Positions 1 through 11,875 of a stretch of DNA of 64,000 bases are shown in pieces; positions within the stretch are counted from its first letter, which is position 1, and each line of letters starts with the position of its first letter. The position numbers and the translations under genes are program-made. The stretch is from Paratinospora sagittata. Lineage: Eukaryota; Streptophyta; Magnoliopsida; Ranunculales; Menispermaceae. The stretch is from the NCBI GenBank assembly GCA_035771175.1, contig CM069595.1, positions 4,940,094-5,004,093 on the forward strand, in the 5' to 3' direction. The notes under the pieces were generated by a model that was not told the origin of the DNA, made no database searches, and saw only the letters and a program-made list of their open reading frames with translations.

Positions 1-788
1 AAATCAAGCTCGCAATAAGGTCTCATGGCAGCTTTGAGATCAAGGATATTGGTATTTGGCTGAGATGTGCATCAGGCAAAACAAAGTTTTATAAAACCTA
101 AGAAGCTAAATCTGAAGAATTAGGATAGTGAGGAGGCTGAGTTTCAATCAGTAATCAAATTAGATGGGAGGTTCAGTTTATTTGATTAACATTGGGGGGG
201 CATTTGGTGGATTGCTTATGCCAAGATCAACTTTCACAAACACTTGACTTACAACGTCTTCCAACTAAAATTTAATAACTTAGACAGTGATAGGAAGAAG
301 CAATGAAAATAAGGGCTCTAAAAGAGCAGTTTCAAAACCAAACAAGTTTCGGTAGTTAGTGCTCAGCTCTAGACACACATGAATTAGAAGGTGTCACTAC
401 AAAACAAAATGGAAGAAACCATTAAGCATCCTCAAATATTGAAGATAGGCTTTAATGTTCTTGTTGTTGAAGCTAGAGAGCAATAAATGGAAAAATTAAG
501 CAAAGGTTGGCACAAGTCATAAAAATTTTGCACAAGGAACAAGAACCCTTTAGCTCAAAAGGACCAAAGCCTTTATGTAACACTATCCTAAGCAACAGTG
601 AGATATTTCAAAAGCTAACTTCAATTTCAGTTAAAGCTAAGATTAAGGTGGAAACACAAATTAAAAAAAAAAAAAAAAATCCAAATGAGAATATATAAAA
701 ATCTTATTTTAGCCAAGACAGAAAGACAAAAAATAATGTTTTTCCTAAAATGCCATAAGAGAAAAGGAGAGAGGAGGATTGTACAAAC
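1..788. other. Polygalacturonase intron sequence
   Basis: AT-rich sequence 3' of the last visible polygalacturonase donor. I see no exon or mobile element here; the gene presumably resumes outside the window. Confidence 0.5.
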
Positions 789-3700
789 CTGGGACGATAC
801 CACTAGTATAAGGAGAATCAGATGGAGTACGGATAGTTACATTCAGGACTTGCACATTGCTGCATAACACAAAAGAGTTGAATTTCAAACCAGTTAAAGT
901 GCATCTGACTAATGTTCCTTGTAGAATTAATTTAATGAGTTGACAAACTTGATGAATTAGCCAATCCAATGCAGTTTACCAAATATACCTGCAGTATACA
1001 GGATGAATGTTCCATGAGGGGGTATTCAGAAAGGTTAGATTTGACACCACAATATCCTTGGAACTGATAAACTCCACAAGGTGGGGGCGGCTGTGATTTA
1101 AAGAATGAGAGTTGTATAATTCCCACCAAGAAGAACCTTGACCATCGATGGTTCCATTATCACCTGATGCAATTATCAGATGCAAAAATGAAATTTGTAA
1201 GAGACAGTTGCCTAGAAAGAGATAAAAGTCAATGGATAATTATATAAACTCAAATGCATATTTACCAGTTATCACAACATCTGTCAAGTTATATCCAGAT
1301 ATCAAGCTGCGATATCTTGATCCTGGTAGTTCAATCCCACGGCCATATGATGGTAATGGCTCAATGGTACCCCAGTGAGAAAGGTCCTGCAGTAAGGGGG
1401 AAAAAAAGTATTCTGGTAAGGAAAAGGAAAAACAACAAAAACAAAAATGGTCTGACTCAAATACAGATTGATATCGAATCTGTGAAAACCACGTTGCCAC
1501 TGCCAATTTGTATGATTTTTTTTTCACTTGATCTTATTAATATCATGGATGGCAATAATGGAGTTAATAACTCGATACAACTCTACAAAGACTTTTCCCA
1601 ATTACATGAGGTTGGCTATATGAATCCACTTCCTCCACTCCGCTCTATCAACAGAGTTAATAGATTATTGTTTTTTTGTTTTACAAAAACTGAGTCTACT
1701 GAAAATCAAGCAAATATAGCCAAGTTTAAAATTTGAGAACCAAAAGTTTAAAAGCCAAAAAGGAAGAGATAAAACTAGTGACTAACACACAACTAGAGAA
1801 GTACAACAGATTGATATGAAATGCCAAGTTCACAAAGGCATTTAGTGGAGTTCCTAAGCCAATGAAGACTCTGTCGTCTCAGGAGCAAAAGAAGGTTACA
1901 AAATGGATTGGACATCAATATAGAAATATCATGAAGAGAAGGTTTATTTTTCCAATTGCTTCAAGAGCGCATTAAGTGTCTGTTGTAAGGAAAATCATCA
2001 ATTATACTAAGGAACAAAATACTCTAAATTTTTGAATGTTCTTAAAGAACAAATGAGATATCTAAAGAGAGAGTTTAAGACCTGGGATCCAAGAATTGTA
2101 GCGCCTTTTTCCAAGAAGAGGGTGATGTGGCTGGTGAGGTTGAAACTTCCAGTGAGCCATCTTCCTGGTGGCACATAAAGCTGAGCACCGCCTTTGTCAG
2201 CAAAAGAATTGACATAGAATATGGCATTCTGAAACGCAATGGTATTTGGAGTTTTCCCATCCCCAACTGCTCCAAACTCTAAGATGGACACACTGTGAGG
2301 TCTAGGCTGTGAACCCGTCTTAGAAGTGCACTTCCCATAACTCCCTTCTCCATCAATTGCAGCAGCATGACTAAGTGCCAAAAGCAATAGAAACACCACC
2401 TGAAGTATAAGACCACAAGCAAAAAAAAAAAGAAAGCAACAGAGAGTGAAAACCATCATCCAGAACGATTTCTACATTTCTACTTCTCACAATCCAATAT
2501 AGCAAAGTTATCTTATTAAATCTCAGTAGCTATAACAAGAAGAAGCATTTACAGCAAAATTATCCTATTGAATAATAAGAAAAACGTGCTTATCAAAAAC
2601 AGACTGAAGAGCCCACAAAAACACAAGCTGGGAGACACCAGAGAAGTAAACTCTTTTTGTCCAATCAACTTGAGAAAGATCATAGTTGGGGGCACTGGAA
2701 AATACATCTTGAACAGAATTTTCAGGTCCATTAATTGTATAAACTGATCAAATATGAGATAAAATGAAAGGAAGGCAATGATACAGGTTTGGTACATACA
2801 ATGAGCAAGCCCTACAGGAAAGCCTGTTGGAATAAAAAATCTAAGCAAGTTTACAATCTGAAAAGGCCAAGGAAGCTTTAATGATGTGGACTGAGGTAAT
2901 TAGAAAGATCTAAAGGCGTGTGTGTTGACGACTGGGTATCCCTGTGTAGAGATGAATGTTGGAAATGTGATATTTTCCCCTCTCTTGTTTTTGCTCTCCT
3001 ATGATTCCCTTGTGTGTATTTGCAATAATTGAACTCCTACATTTGTAATAAACAATTGAACCAAATTCAAGTCACTCTGAATAGAAATTAAATCGACTTT
3101 GAAATTGAGAGACAACAACAATCTTTTCCAATAACGGTAGTATCTTATGGCTCACTGTACTCCATAAGAACAAAGTCCAGAGATGGAGAAAGCATGACAC
3201 CGACAAATCTAAAGGAGAAAATCCAGATTCAAAGGCAAAGAAACGGAAGAAGAAACGCATTTGTCACCCAGAAGAAGAACAAGAAGCAACACAAAAAGCA
3301 AAGATTTTTAGTGATTTGCATTCATAATAAAGAAATCAAGAAAGCTAAACAGAGAAACATCGAATAGAATACAATCTGCTTACAATGGAAGGAAGAAAAA
3401 CGAGTAAACAATGTAAAAAAAACAGGAAACACAAGCTAATTTGTTGCATAGAACTAAGATACACCTCTAAGAATGGCGAAGAAAATCAGCAAAATAGGAA
3501 AACAGAAGGAGTCACAATCTTAAAACCAAATGTACCAACCCTCTCAATCATTAAAAACTACAGGGCACAAGTTCTAAAATGTAACCCGTCAGAAATTCTA
3601 GGATTTCATCCAAAATTAGCCTTCCATCAATAAAAATCTACAATACCCAGAATAAAAAAACTAAATGAAAACAAACAAAAAAATGTTAAAAAGGAGAGTT

Positions 3701-3817
3701 TTTTTTTCAAAAAAAAATTGAATTACTTCAAACACCCAAGTGAAGCAAAGCATCTCTTACTGGGCAACAAATGAGGAAACAAAAAAAAAAAAAAAACGTA
3801 CTTACTAGCCTCTTCAT
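789..3817 (-). CDS. GH28 polygalacturonase-like protein, 5' part (partial)
   Basis: A glycoside hydrolase family 28 protein, expected to cleave pectin in the cell wall. Exons by GT/AG and phase: complement of 3806-3817, 2082-2399, 1266-1386, 989-1163 and 789-859. The first coding exon is only 12 nt (MKRL) followed by a consensus GTAAGT donor. Joined to the next exon it gives a good signal peptide, MKRLVVFLLLLALSHAAA. GH28 features follow in order: FGAVGDGK, AFQNAI, GGAQLYVPPGRW, LEKGATILGSQ, PLPSYGRGIELPG, GTIDGQG.WW, SWNIHPVYCSNV and SPYTSGIVP. Every junction keeps phase. The catalytic exon with the GDD and GHG-type motifs lies beyond the left edge, so activity cannot be judged. The first 788 bases show no further exon. 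The open frame through 2400-2459 (beginning MMVF) is intron read-through, not the true start. Family is secure; substrate is inferred. Confidence 0.88.
1569..1650 (-). mobile_element. RTE-type LINE 3'-end remnant in polygalacturonase intron
   Basis: On the minus strand this segment reads as a degenerate RTE 3' terminus: a GGAGTGGAGGAAG-like stretch, then TTCATATAGCCAACCTCATG and TTGGGAAAAGTC. It aligns by eye with the RTE tail at 59030-59172. It lies within the polygalacturonase intron 1387-2081, in the same orientation as the gene. Confidence 0.6.
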
Positions 3818-3924
3818 GAGCCTCTGCTGCTTCAAAGCCAACACAAAGACAAGTCCACCAGCAATGGAAGAAGCAACAGAAACAGAGACCCTGCAACCTG
3901 TAAAGAAGAAGAAGAAGAAGAAGA

Positions 3925-3966
<42 letters not shown>

Positions 3967-4360
3967 AAAAAGAAAAATAATTATAATAAGAGAAGAAGAA
4001 GAAAAGCCAGCTTTGAAGGCACCTAAGCAAATCGAAAAATATAGAAAGAACAGAAGAAGAAAGAGAAAATAAATGATTAAGGTTCCCATTACCATAAATT
4101 TTTTTTTTTTTTAATTTCACCCACTTCTTTCTAAATTACCAATTACCATTTAAAACTTTTTAATTAATGACATGCACTTAAATTTTTGCTTAGAAACGGC
4201 TCCTTCTCTCTGTCCCTTTACAACCAAAGAACAACAGAGTAGAGAGAGAGAGAGAGAGTCCGAGACAGCGAAGAGAAAGAGAGAGACCGCGACAGTAAAC
4301 CTTCCCTTCTTCTTCTTACAATAATTCTAGTATCTACTAACAAAAAAATATTTATTTATA
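3818..4360 (-). promoter_or_regulatory. Likely polygalacturonase leader and core promoter
   Basis: On the minus strand the DNA upstream of the start codon is strongly CT-rich. It includes GAA and GA microsatellites on the plus strand at about 3903-3961 and a second GA run at about 4232-4258, typical of plant pyrimidine-rich leaders. A TATAAATAAA box lies on the minus strand at 4351-4360. The position of the transcription start is inferred. Confidence 0.35.
3903..3962. repeat. GAA/GA compound microsatellite
   Basis: A run of GAA repeats is followed by about 16 GA dinucleotides. It explains the apparent Ser/Leu-rich and Lys/Glu/Arg-rich open frames here, which are not proteins. Confidence 0.9.
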
Positions 4361-5245
4361 AATTTAATTAATTAAAAAATAAAATTAAGAAAAAAAATAA
4401 AAAGAAGGGTAAAAGTGTCCAACGGAGGAAAAAGGGTGATGCATGGGGTTTCGAGAAGAGGGCACGTGGGTGCCAGGGATGGGTGCGGGACCCACACAAA
4501 TCAATCATGGTTAGGAATGCTAGCCTGGCTTCATTCACGCTTGCTTTTGACGGAACAACTGAACAACTCGTTTTGCCGTCAGTCACTACGCCCCACCTCT
4601 TCCCTCTTGTCCGCTTCTCCGTTTTACTGCCGTCTCACTACTCCATTTTCCCAAAACACCCCTAAATAATAAATTTATGATTATTATTATTATTAAATTT
4701 AATAAATTAATAAATAAATCGACCGACTAGCAACATTCCCATGTCATTTAATAAGCCCCTAGGTTTAGTTTAGTTTAGTTTTATTTTATTTTATGTAATC
4801 TGACTGGGGTGAGATTAATTTGGATTTGTTTTAGTTAATTAATTTTTTTGATTAGGTATTCTTATTGGCGTTTTGTTTAACCAAACTCACTCACAAATAA
4901 TATCAAAAAAAGAAAATTGATAAATTTAAAGGTGGGTGGTGGGTCCAATGTCTACATTGTGCCAACTAAGATGCTGTATATGATCTACGTGGCTCATTAT
5001 GTAGAGAAGGGAAAGGTGTATAAGGCTCCACACCGTGGCAGAGATGTCTACCTAATAGTTGAGCAATTTATATTGAATTAAAAGGCTCGATTGACGAATA
5101 GATACTCTTTTCACATTGTTGAATAAAGTTTGATAAATGACATAGGTAAAGTGGTAATGGTACAAATCATCAAAACAATCTTCTACGCTTTATCATAATG
5201 TTACGTACAATAAATTTAAAAAAATAATAATAATAGCAAAAAATA
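4361..5245. other. Intergenic DNA, no gene seen
   Basis: AT-rich spacer with short TTA and TTTA-type runs around 4680-4800. No exon, RNA gene or mobile element was recognised. Confidence 0.5.
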
Positions 5246-5349
5246 CACATGAAAATGCCGGGGCAAACTCAAGCGCCCCCCCCCCCCCCCCCCCCACCGT
5301 TGATCACAGGAGTGGGGGCACTTGATTATACCCCCCACGTTTTCATGTG
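5246..5349. repeat. Foldback element with a 20-nt C tract
   Basis: The left arm 5246-5280 begins CACATGAAAATG and ends CTCAAGCGCCCCC. The right arm 5313-5349, reverse-complemented, begins CACATGAAAACG and ends ATCAAGTGCCCCC. The arms pair over about 35 nt. The loop carries 20 consecutive C's (5276-5295) and a short spacer. It resembles a small foldback MITE; no clear target duplication is visible. Confidence 0.6.
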
Positions 5350-6882
5350 CGTTTGCCCTGCATGACCCAAATTTAAAGTGATGAAATTTGTCTTTGAAAT
5401 TTTGTACGAGCAAAAGCTTTATGAGCTAGGCTATCTTTTTTTAATTAATAATTATAAGGTTAATTATTTTCAAAACATTATATAGATATGGTGTGAATAG
5501 ACCATTTTCTATGCTTGAAAAAAAATATATATATATAAAGGTGAATATCTCATTTGATTTACAATTTAGATCCAACTTTTATATTAGAATTTTGAAACGC
5601 CTAAAAATGTGTTTGATTAATAGAATTCGAAAATATTTTTTAAAAATTTTAGTCCAGTTTCTGTTACCACAAATCAAATTAATCAGCCTAAATTATTTAT
5701 TTTTATGTATTCAACTTATGATTCATCATATAGATTGAGTATTTCTATGTTTAATATATAATTCGAGAAAATGTATGGTATATTATAACAAGTTGAAAAT
5801 GAGAGGTGAAAATGCGTGTATGAAAACGCAATGCTTGAAAGATGAAAGAACAATGGGGTTGGGTGTCACAAGTAACTGAAAAAGAAATTAAATTAAGTAC
5901 ATATAAATATGGTGTAATGTTAGGCTGTACATGTAAATATCATGTAAAAAGAAAGTTTGGGAGGGTGGGACACATAGACTTTAGAAGTACGGCAGTGGGT
6001 GATGCCAGTTGGTGTTGGTGCGCTCTCGAAGTTTTTTTTTTTCATTTTTTCCCAGAAGCTCGACAAATGGAGCTCTGTCTCGTACTGCTTCCACATTATT
6101 TTGCTGTCTCTCTTCTTTCTCTCAATGGGGAATGATATCAGCTGGACAAAATATAATCCCAAAAATCATACAGATATTAGCTGGCAAAAGCTCTTCTTCC
6201 TAACCTCTCTATTCAATAATTTATTACGCTTCATTTACTATAAGCAATACCATATATCACAATAGAGAAAGAAAAATGGTTTATGTATTTTAAGTGTCAA
6301 TATTATTTTTTAATATTGATATTTAGCTCTTTTTGATATTTTAAAAATTCGCATGTATTACACAGTATTTCTATTATCTAAGGATGGTTGAGTGCTAACT
6401 TCAGAAAATGACGTTGGCACACAGCATATTTTTAACATTACTCGTAAAGAACTACTTATAATAATGTCTAACATAACTAATTTTCAGTTTAACTCAAATA
6501 GGGATTTTTTTTATTATTATACAAAGCCAGTATTATGAATCTTTTTTCTCTACTTTACTTTATTAAGGGCTAAGTTGACATTTGAGAGCGTCTTAGTCAT
6601 TGGCATATTTTAATGAAGTAAATTTATGTCATAGTTAATCTAATAAAGTTTTATATTAATTATTAGTTACCTAATACAATCTTCCTCCTGCATTCAAGAT
6701 TATAACCAATTCAAAATTATGTTTAAAGATATGTAAATATATTCAATAATTACTAATTGTCCTCTTATGTTATAAACAGAACTCTTTATAATGAATAATA
6801 GATGAGGTGAAAAAGAATAATTCATGTGAGTCTCACTCGCTAATTATTTCAATTTAACTTTAAGCATCAAAAACTCAAAAAT
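5350..6882. other. Intergenic DNA, no gene seen
   Basis: AT-rich spacer with only short, unconserved open frames. Nothing recognised. Confidence 0.5.
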
Positions 6883-6883
6883 T

Positions 6884-7094
6884 GTCCTATTTGGTTCGTG
6901 ATTCGGATATAATTTTTTACATTCAAAAATTTAAAAAACATTAAAAAATTATTTAGTTCAAAAGATTTCAAAAACAATTTTTAACTTTTTGTTAAGGAAA
7001 CAGATTATTTTCAAAAAATGATAAAAAGTCATTTTTCTAGTTTTCTATTTTTAGATTTTAATCTTATTTTCGGAATGCCGAACTAAACACAGTC
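6884..7094 (+). mobile_element. Diverged Tourist-like MITE
   Basis: Same family as the cleaner copy at 22732-22941. It starts near CTATTTGGTTCGTGATTCGG, has the TATAATTTT.TACATTCAAAA body, and ends CGAACTAAACACAGTC followed by TAA. It is about 210 bp, matching the reference copy, with eroded termini. Confidence 0.6.
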
Positions 7095-7195
7095 TAAGCA
7101 ACAACACACACATGTATGTGTATATTTCATACTAGATTCTAATAATAAAATATGATAAATGTATTCTTTCTCTACATGTGTTAGTTAACAATGGT

Positions 7196-7385
7196 CGTGT
7201 TCAAGATTCATCCACTTATTTTCCTTTTAAGGTATATATATGAGTCCGAACGAAAAATTCTTCCGGGGTTTCAAGGGATGCCCTTTTTGCGTGCTAAGGG
7301 CTTGCACCTCTTTGAAATTAGTTAAATGCGCATTAGTTAACCCAAATACCCAATTTTAAAAAAATAACAATAAAAATAACAACCG
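7196..7385 (+). mobile_element. 5'-truncated tRNA-derived SINE
   Basis: Shares with the full copy at 8420-8627 the segments TTCAAGATTCATCCACTTA, ATGAGTCCGAACG.AAAATTC, CTTCCGGGG, AAATTAGTTAAATG and TTAACCCAAATACCCAA, then an A-rich tail. The box-A end is missing. Confidence 0.6.
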
Positions 7386-8409
7386 TGTTCTAATATTCGA
7401 TCGTGCATAAATTATTATCACATTGTATTTCATGTATTCCGTTGGTCTAGGCAATTTCATAATTCCAAACATTAGGGCAATTGTGATATTTTCGGATTGT
7501 TATAAAGTTGTTTCTTATTTTTGTATAAAATACAATATGATTTAGGTTTAACAAACAAATAAATAATATTTAAATAATTTTATGAAAGATCTCTTAGTCT
7601 ATTTTAATTACTGAACTATCAATAGTTTAATGAATGTTAAGACTTCATAGCTAGGTTTCAGATTATCTATTTACACTGATTATTCTGAGCTCCACGCAGC
7701 TTTGGAGGTTGACACTTGGATCGGTCAATTTTAACGATAATATCTTATAGATACATATTTATATATTTATTTGATATATATCTTTTGGGTCTCTTCGAAA
7801 TATATATATTTACCTGCATGCGTCACTCACTATTTATTTTGTTTAATTTGACTTGGACTCGCGGACACTAATGGCCAAAGCTCATCCGATTTTTTTAAGA
7901 ATAAAGTGGGGCTTGATCATCAGCGTATCTAATTATTAATACATATGTCATGTTATTATTTCAATTATAGAGGGAGAAAAATATTCAAACTTAGTATTAA
8001 TCGTAGAAGTAAACTATATTTTAATTTAATCAATATGATGTATGCGGTATTTCAATTAATGTAGCCATTTCATGATGATTTGATTTGTTTTATTAAAATA
8101 TACTGATATTATCTAATTTGTATTTATTTTGTGTACTACTCAATTCACTCACTAATTTCATGTATTTATTTATGTGCCTGTTTCATAAATGTGCAGTATC
8201 TATTATCTTGTATGTTGTTGAATATGTGTTAATTAAAATAATAGTTTTAAATTAGATGTGAATAAGAGTTTTAAGTTAGATGTAGATAAATACATCATAT
8301 AAAATATAAGTTAAGATCATAATCTCTGTCAGACTTAATTATGATTATGACATAAATAATTTGATTTTGTTTAAGATGGAGATTTGTTGAGTACACATGA
8401 ATCAAAATC
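7386..8409. other. Intergenic DNA, no gene seen
   Basis: AT-rich spacer between the two SINE copies. Nothing recognised. Confidence 0.45.
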
Positions 8410-8419
8410 ATAATCTTAC

Positions 8420-8627
8420 CTACCAAAGAGACATTGGCCAAGTGGTTCAGTAGAGGAATAAGTAATCGAAAAGTTACGAATTCGAGTCTCATTCACTTAT
8501 TCTCCCTCTAAGTTATGTACGAGCCCAGATGGAGAATTTCTCCAGGGGCTTACATTCCTCTAAAATTAGTTGAATGTGTGCAAGTTGGCCCGGATGCCAA
8601 ATCTTTAAAAATAAAAATAAATAAATT
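8420..8627 (+). mobile_element. tRNA-derived SINE, full length
   Basis: Pol III box A-like TGGCCAAGTGGTTCAG at about 8435 and box B-like GAATTCGAGTCTC at about 8478 sit tRNA-like distances apart. A tRNA-unrelated body and an A-rich tail follow. Flanks ATAATCTTAC (8410-8419) and ATAATCTCAC (8628-8637) look like a one-mismatch target-site duplication. Confidence 0.75.
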
Positions 8628-8639
8628 ATAATCTCACAT

Positions 8640-9339
8640 TAGAAATAAGCAAGTTCATCTCAATAAATATAAGTTATGATCTCATTACCCTTATTAGAGT
8701 AAAAGTCTTTTAGAATAAAATCTCACGCCCCGCATTTGAGATCTGGTTGATGAACATGTTACCATTGGACATTAATTCTTTGTAACTCGATAATAGCTTT
8801 TAATATAATCAATATTTATTCCTTTAAATTTGGTGTTTACACTTTGCACCACGAGAAAAAGTTATTTAGAACTTATTTTTGATTAATTGTTGAAATTTGA
8901 CTAAAGTTTGATATTAGATTGTGATTAAGTCCGTAGGACACATGGTGGTATTGAATAAATCAGAGTATTATCATTAATTAGAAAAGTAAGTCAGCATGAG
9001 AGCTTTCAATCATAATCAATTAACTCGTGATTCACATATAATCTAATAATTTTCATGTTACCAAATGTTTAATATTAGACTTAATTATCCATATTTGAAA
9101 TAAATAATCTTTTATAAGTAGTTTATCCATAGGAAGCATATGCAATTTGAAAGAGTTGAATTTTAGCCATGGTTAGAGACTTAGATATTATGGGAGAAAT
9201 CGAAAATAAATTGATAGCCCGAGTCAAAGAACACAGAGCGAGTCAACTCAGCGTGTTCACTCGTTGTTTATTTGCTGGTTTTTCCAAATCTAATCTTGGT
9301 CGTTCATTTTTTGCTCGTTTAAATCGGATGGCATAGATC
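8640..9339. other. Intergenic DNA, no gene seen
   Basis: AT-rich spacer without recognisable features. Confidence 0.45.
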
Positions 9340-10330
9340 GGTTTTTTCAAAAACTTTTGAGCTGTGACCCACCATGATTTTGCATGAATTTTACATTCCT
9401 TAGGTTAGTTTTCCCTAATTCTTGATGTAATATGCAAATCTGTAATTTTCTTTAAGATACAATCTGGTTCGTTCATATTTGATGAGTTAAGATAGCTGAC
9501 TTTGATCATATTTTTGAGAATTACATGAACTGAGACCTAATGCTATTTGACATGATATTTGCATCCGTACCGTTATGTTTTTCAAATCTGTGATGTGTAG
9601 TGTAGATCTGCAATGTGCTTTGAAATACGATCTAAACCGTTGACTACATGATTCATTATAATTATTGCTTTCTTTTATGATTTTGAAAATCATATGAACT
9701 GCGACATACTGTTATTTAATATGATCTTTGCATCTGTAAGGTTATAATTTCCATATTTGTGACATATCATATAGATCTGCTTATATGTATTGGAAATCAA
9801 TCTTGACCGTTGAAAGCATATACATTAAGACTTTACTTATGACCCCTGATTTGGAAAAATGCATGAACTGTTGCCTGATGTCTTTCATCATGATCTTTGC
9901 ATCTGTATGGTAATATTTATGATATCAGTTCATCATGATTATAATTTGTGATATTGTATGAAATATAATCTCGGCCCTTAGTTTTGCATGATTAGGATGA
10001 AGGGTTTAGATTATGATTTAGGTAATGTCGTCAACTGTGACCTATAATATTTTTTTCCTAATCTTTAAATCTGTAAGGCTAGATTATATTCTATGGATGT
10101 AGATCACATATATTTGAATTTTGATAATATGGTTTCATCACGACCATTCGATGGCCATGATTATGATGAATATGTTAGGGTTTTATTTAACAAAAGTGTT
10201 GAATAGAAACTAATGTTATTTTAATTAGATCTTTTCACCAGTACGGTCGGATTTTTCATGAATTTTGTGATGAATAAGATGTAGGTCGTTCACTTTATGC
10301 GTATGTGATGATTAGATAAAATTAAAATAT
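9340..10330 (+). repeat. Decayed ~169-bp tandem array, about six units
   Basis: The segment ATGATCTTTGCATCTGTAAGG and its variants recurs with the ATCTTT core at about 9377, 9555, 9724, 9893, 10061 and 10229. Spacings are 178, 169, 169, 168 and 168. Other unit parts recur too: AACTGTGACCT, GTAGATCTGC and GACCGTTGA. Units are strongly diverged, so this is an old array. Confidence 0.7.
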
Positions 10331-10543
10331 AATGGTAGTAACTTCATATATCCTATAATGTGATCCATTCATAACTTATATGAATCCCACAGGGACTATC
10401 TTATGTTTTTGATTATTGATTTTTTGGCACCGGAAAAGTATCCTCCTTTCTTTTAGGCGCGACAGAGACATTTGAGTTGACTCTTCCAACAGAGGCATAT
10501 AATTAGAAATACGCCCAGGTTCAACAATAGGAATTGATTTCAA

Positions 10544-10728
10544 TTTTTTTTAATCCTTAGACCAAGCAGTATCTCCGGGCTAGTCGAAGTGCACCACAAA
10601 ACTAAATTTGCGGGCGGGCAATGATTTTTGAAAAAAAATTTTATAAACCCTCTAAACTTAATATTCGATCCTAGGACTGTACTGCTAGAGGCCGAGTAAG
10701 GAAACCACTCGACCAAGGCCGGGTTGGT
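10544..10728 (-). mobile_element. tRNA-derived SINE with perfect target duplications
   Basis: On the minus strand the element starts near ACCCGGCCTTGGTCGAGTGG (box A-like) with GTCCTAGGATCGAA (box B-like) downstream, and ends in an A-rich tail (T-run on the plus strand at 10544-10551). A perfect 12-bp duplication AATTGATTTCAA flanks it at 10532-10543 and 10729-10740, so the 185-bp body is well delimited. It belongs to a different SINE family from the copy at 8420. Confidence 0.85.
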
Positions 10729-10744
10729 AATTGATTTCAAATTT

Positions 10745-11870
10745 CAATATGTATAAAAAAGAACTTAAAAGTGCTCAATTTCATACTTTACTCACGACAT
10801 GTTTTGAGAATCATGAGGCCATTAAAAGTTTAACGTGGCCTATAATAGACAATATCAGGACCCAATTGAGGCATAACATGGTATCAGTACATTAAATGTA
10901 TGGTACATATAAAAGCGAACACATTAAATGAATGTAAAAGATGGTACATATATATACGAATTACACTATAGCCTTAAGACTTTGACCATATCTTATTTTA
11001 TATACATTATTATTGTCCGAAATTTAGGTAGAGTTCATAAAATTAAAATTTTATTTCCAATTTCAACAATATTAATTCATTTTCCCAAAGGCACCCTTTG
11101 CAATTTCAGTTCACACCGCCTCTTGGACAGCTGGAGATGAAAGAGAAATATGCTTGTCTGGTAAAAGGGCATAATTGATGAATAGATATATAGGGCCACC
11201 AATCAAGAAAAAGAGTTTTGTCTTTTATGAGTTCTATTGGTCTAAATCATTTATAAAAAGTATAAAATGTCACAATAAGTTTGGTTGTCTGAGGGACAAT
11301 CTAGATATTCATGGGTTTTCAATAGGTGTCATATATAATTATGAAGATCATGCCATTTAACCAATCTAGGAGACATTCAAAAGGATCAAAAATTATTATC
11401 ATTATTAATTATTATTTATAAACTTAGAATGAATTACCTATATTTATATTAGTTTCTTCATTCCCATCAATTAGTTTTTATTTTAGTTTCATTTCTGTAT
11501 CTTACTTTGTCCATTGCTATTATTTTGTCCAGTAGTTCTTTTTTAACAAAAGAACCATTCCCTAAAGTAATATAAAAAAACAGGAGGTGCGTTAGTTTGT
11601 TACCAACCAGCAATAAAAATAGGAGGGTACGGAGATAAAAAGGTTGGCGGATAGGGTAAGCACCGAAAATTTCAACTCGATCGTAATTTTTCTTGTCCTT
11701 GTCACGTGGAAAATGTTACAAGCAATTCATCCTTCACTCCAATCAAACTTCATAACTTCAAAATGTCTTTTCATAAGAATTAGATGCAAATTTTTTATGA
11801 TTGCAACCAAGTCCCTTCAAATTGACAATTGAATTGTTGGAGGGACACGGATGCCTCGCCGTAATTGTTT
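10745..11870. other. Intergenic DNA, no gene seen
   Basis: AT-rich sequence with a few open frames of about 60-70 codons and no recognisable domain. I do not call a gene. Confidence 0.45.
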
Positions 11871-11875
11871 AATGA

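Noticed and set aside
2007..2459. Polygalacturonase start at the ATG at 2459 (MMVFTL...)
   Set aside because: A TTCAG acceptor before 2399 and the MKRL micro-exon at 3806-3817 give a better signal peptide; the extra N terminus is intron read-through, and the C-terminal end past 2082 is also intronic.
3728..4120. Ser/Leu/Phe-rich and Lys/Glu/Arg-rich open frames
   Set aside because: They are translations of the GA and GAA microsatellites and A/T runs.
8420..8500. A genuine tRNA gene
   Set aside because: Box A and box B are present but no cloverleaf can be paired, and the unit has a long unrelated body, A tail and target duplications; it is a SINE.
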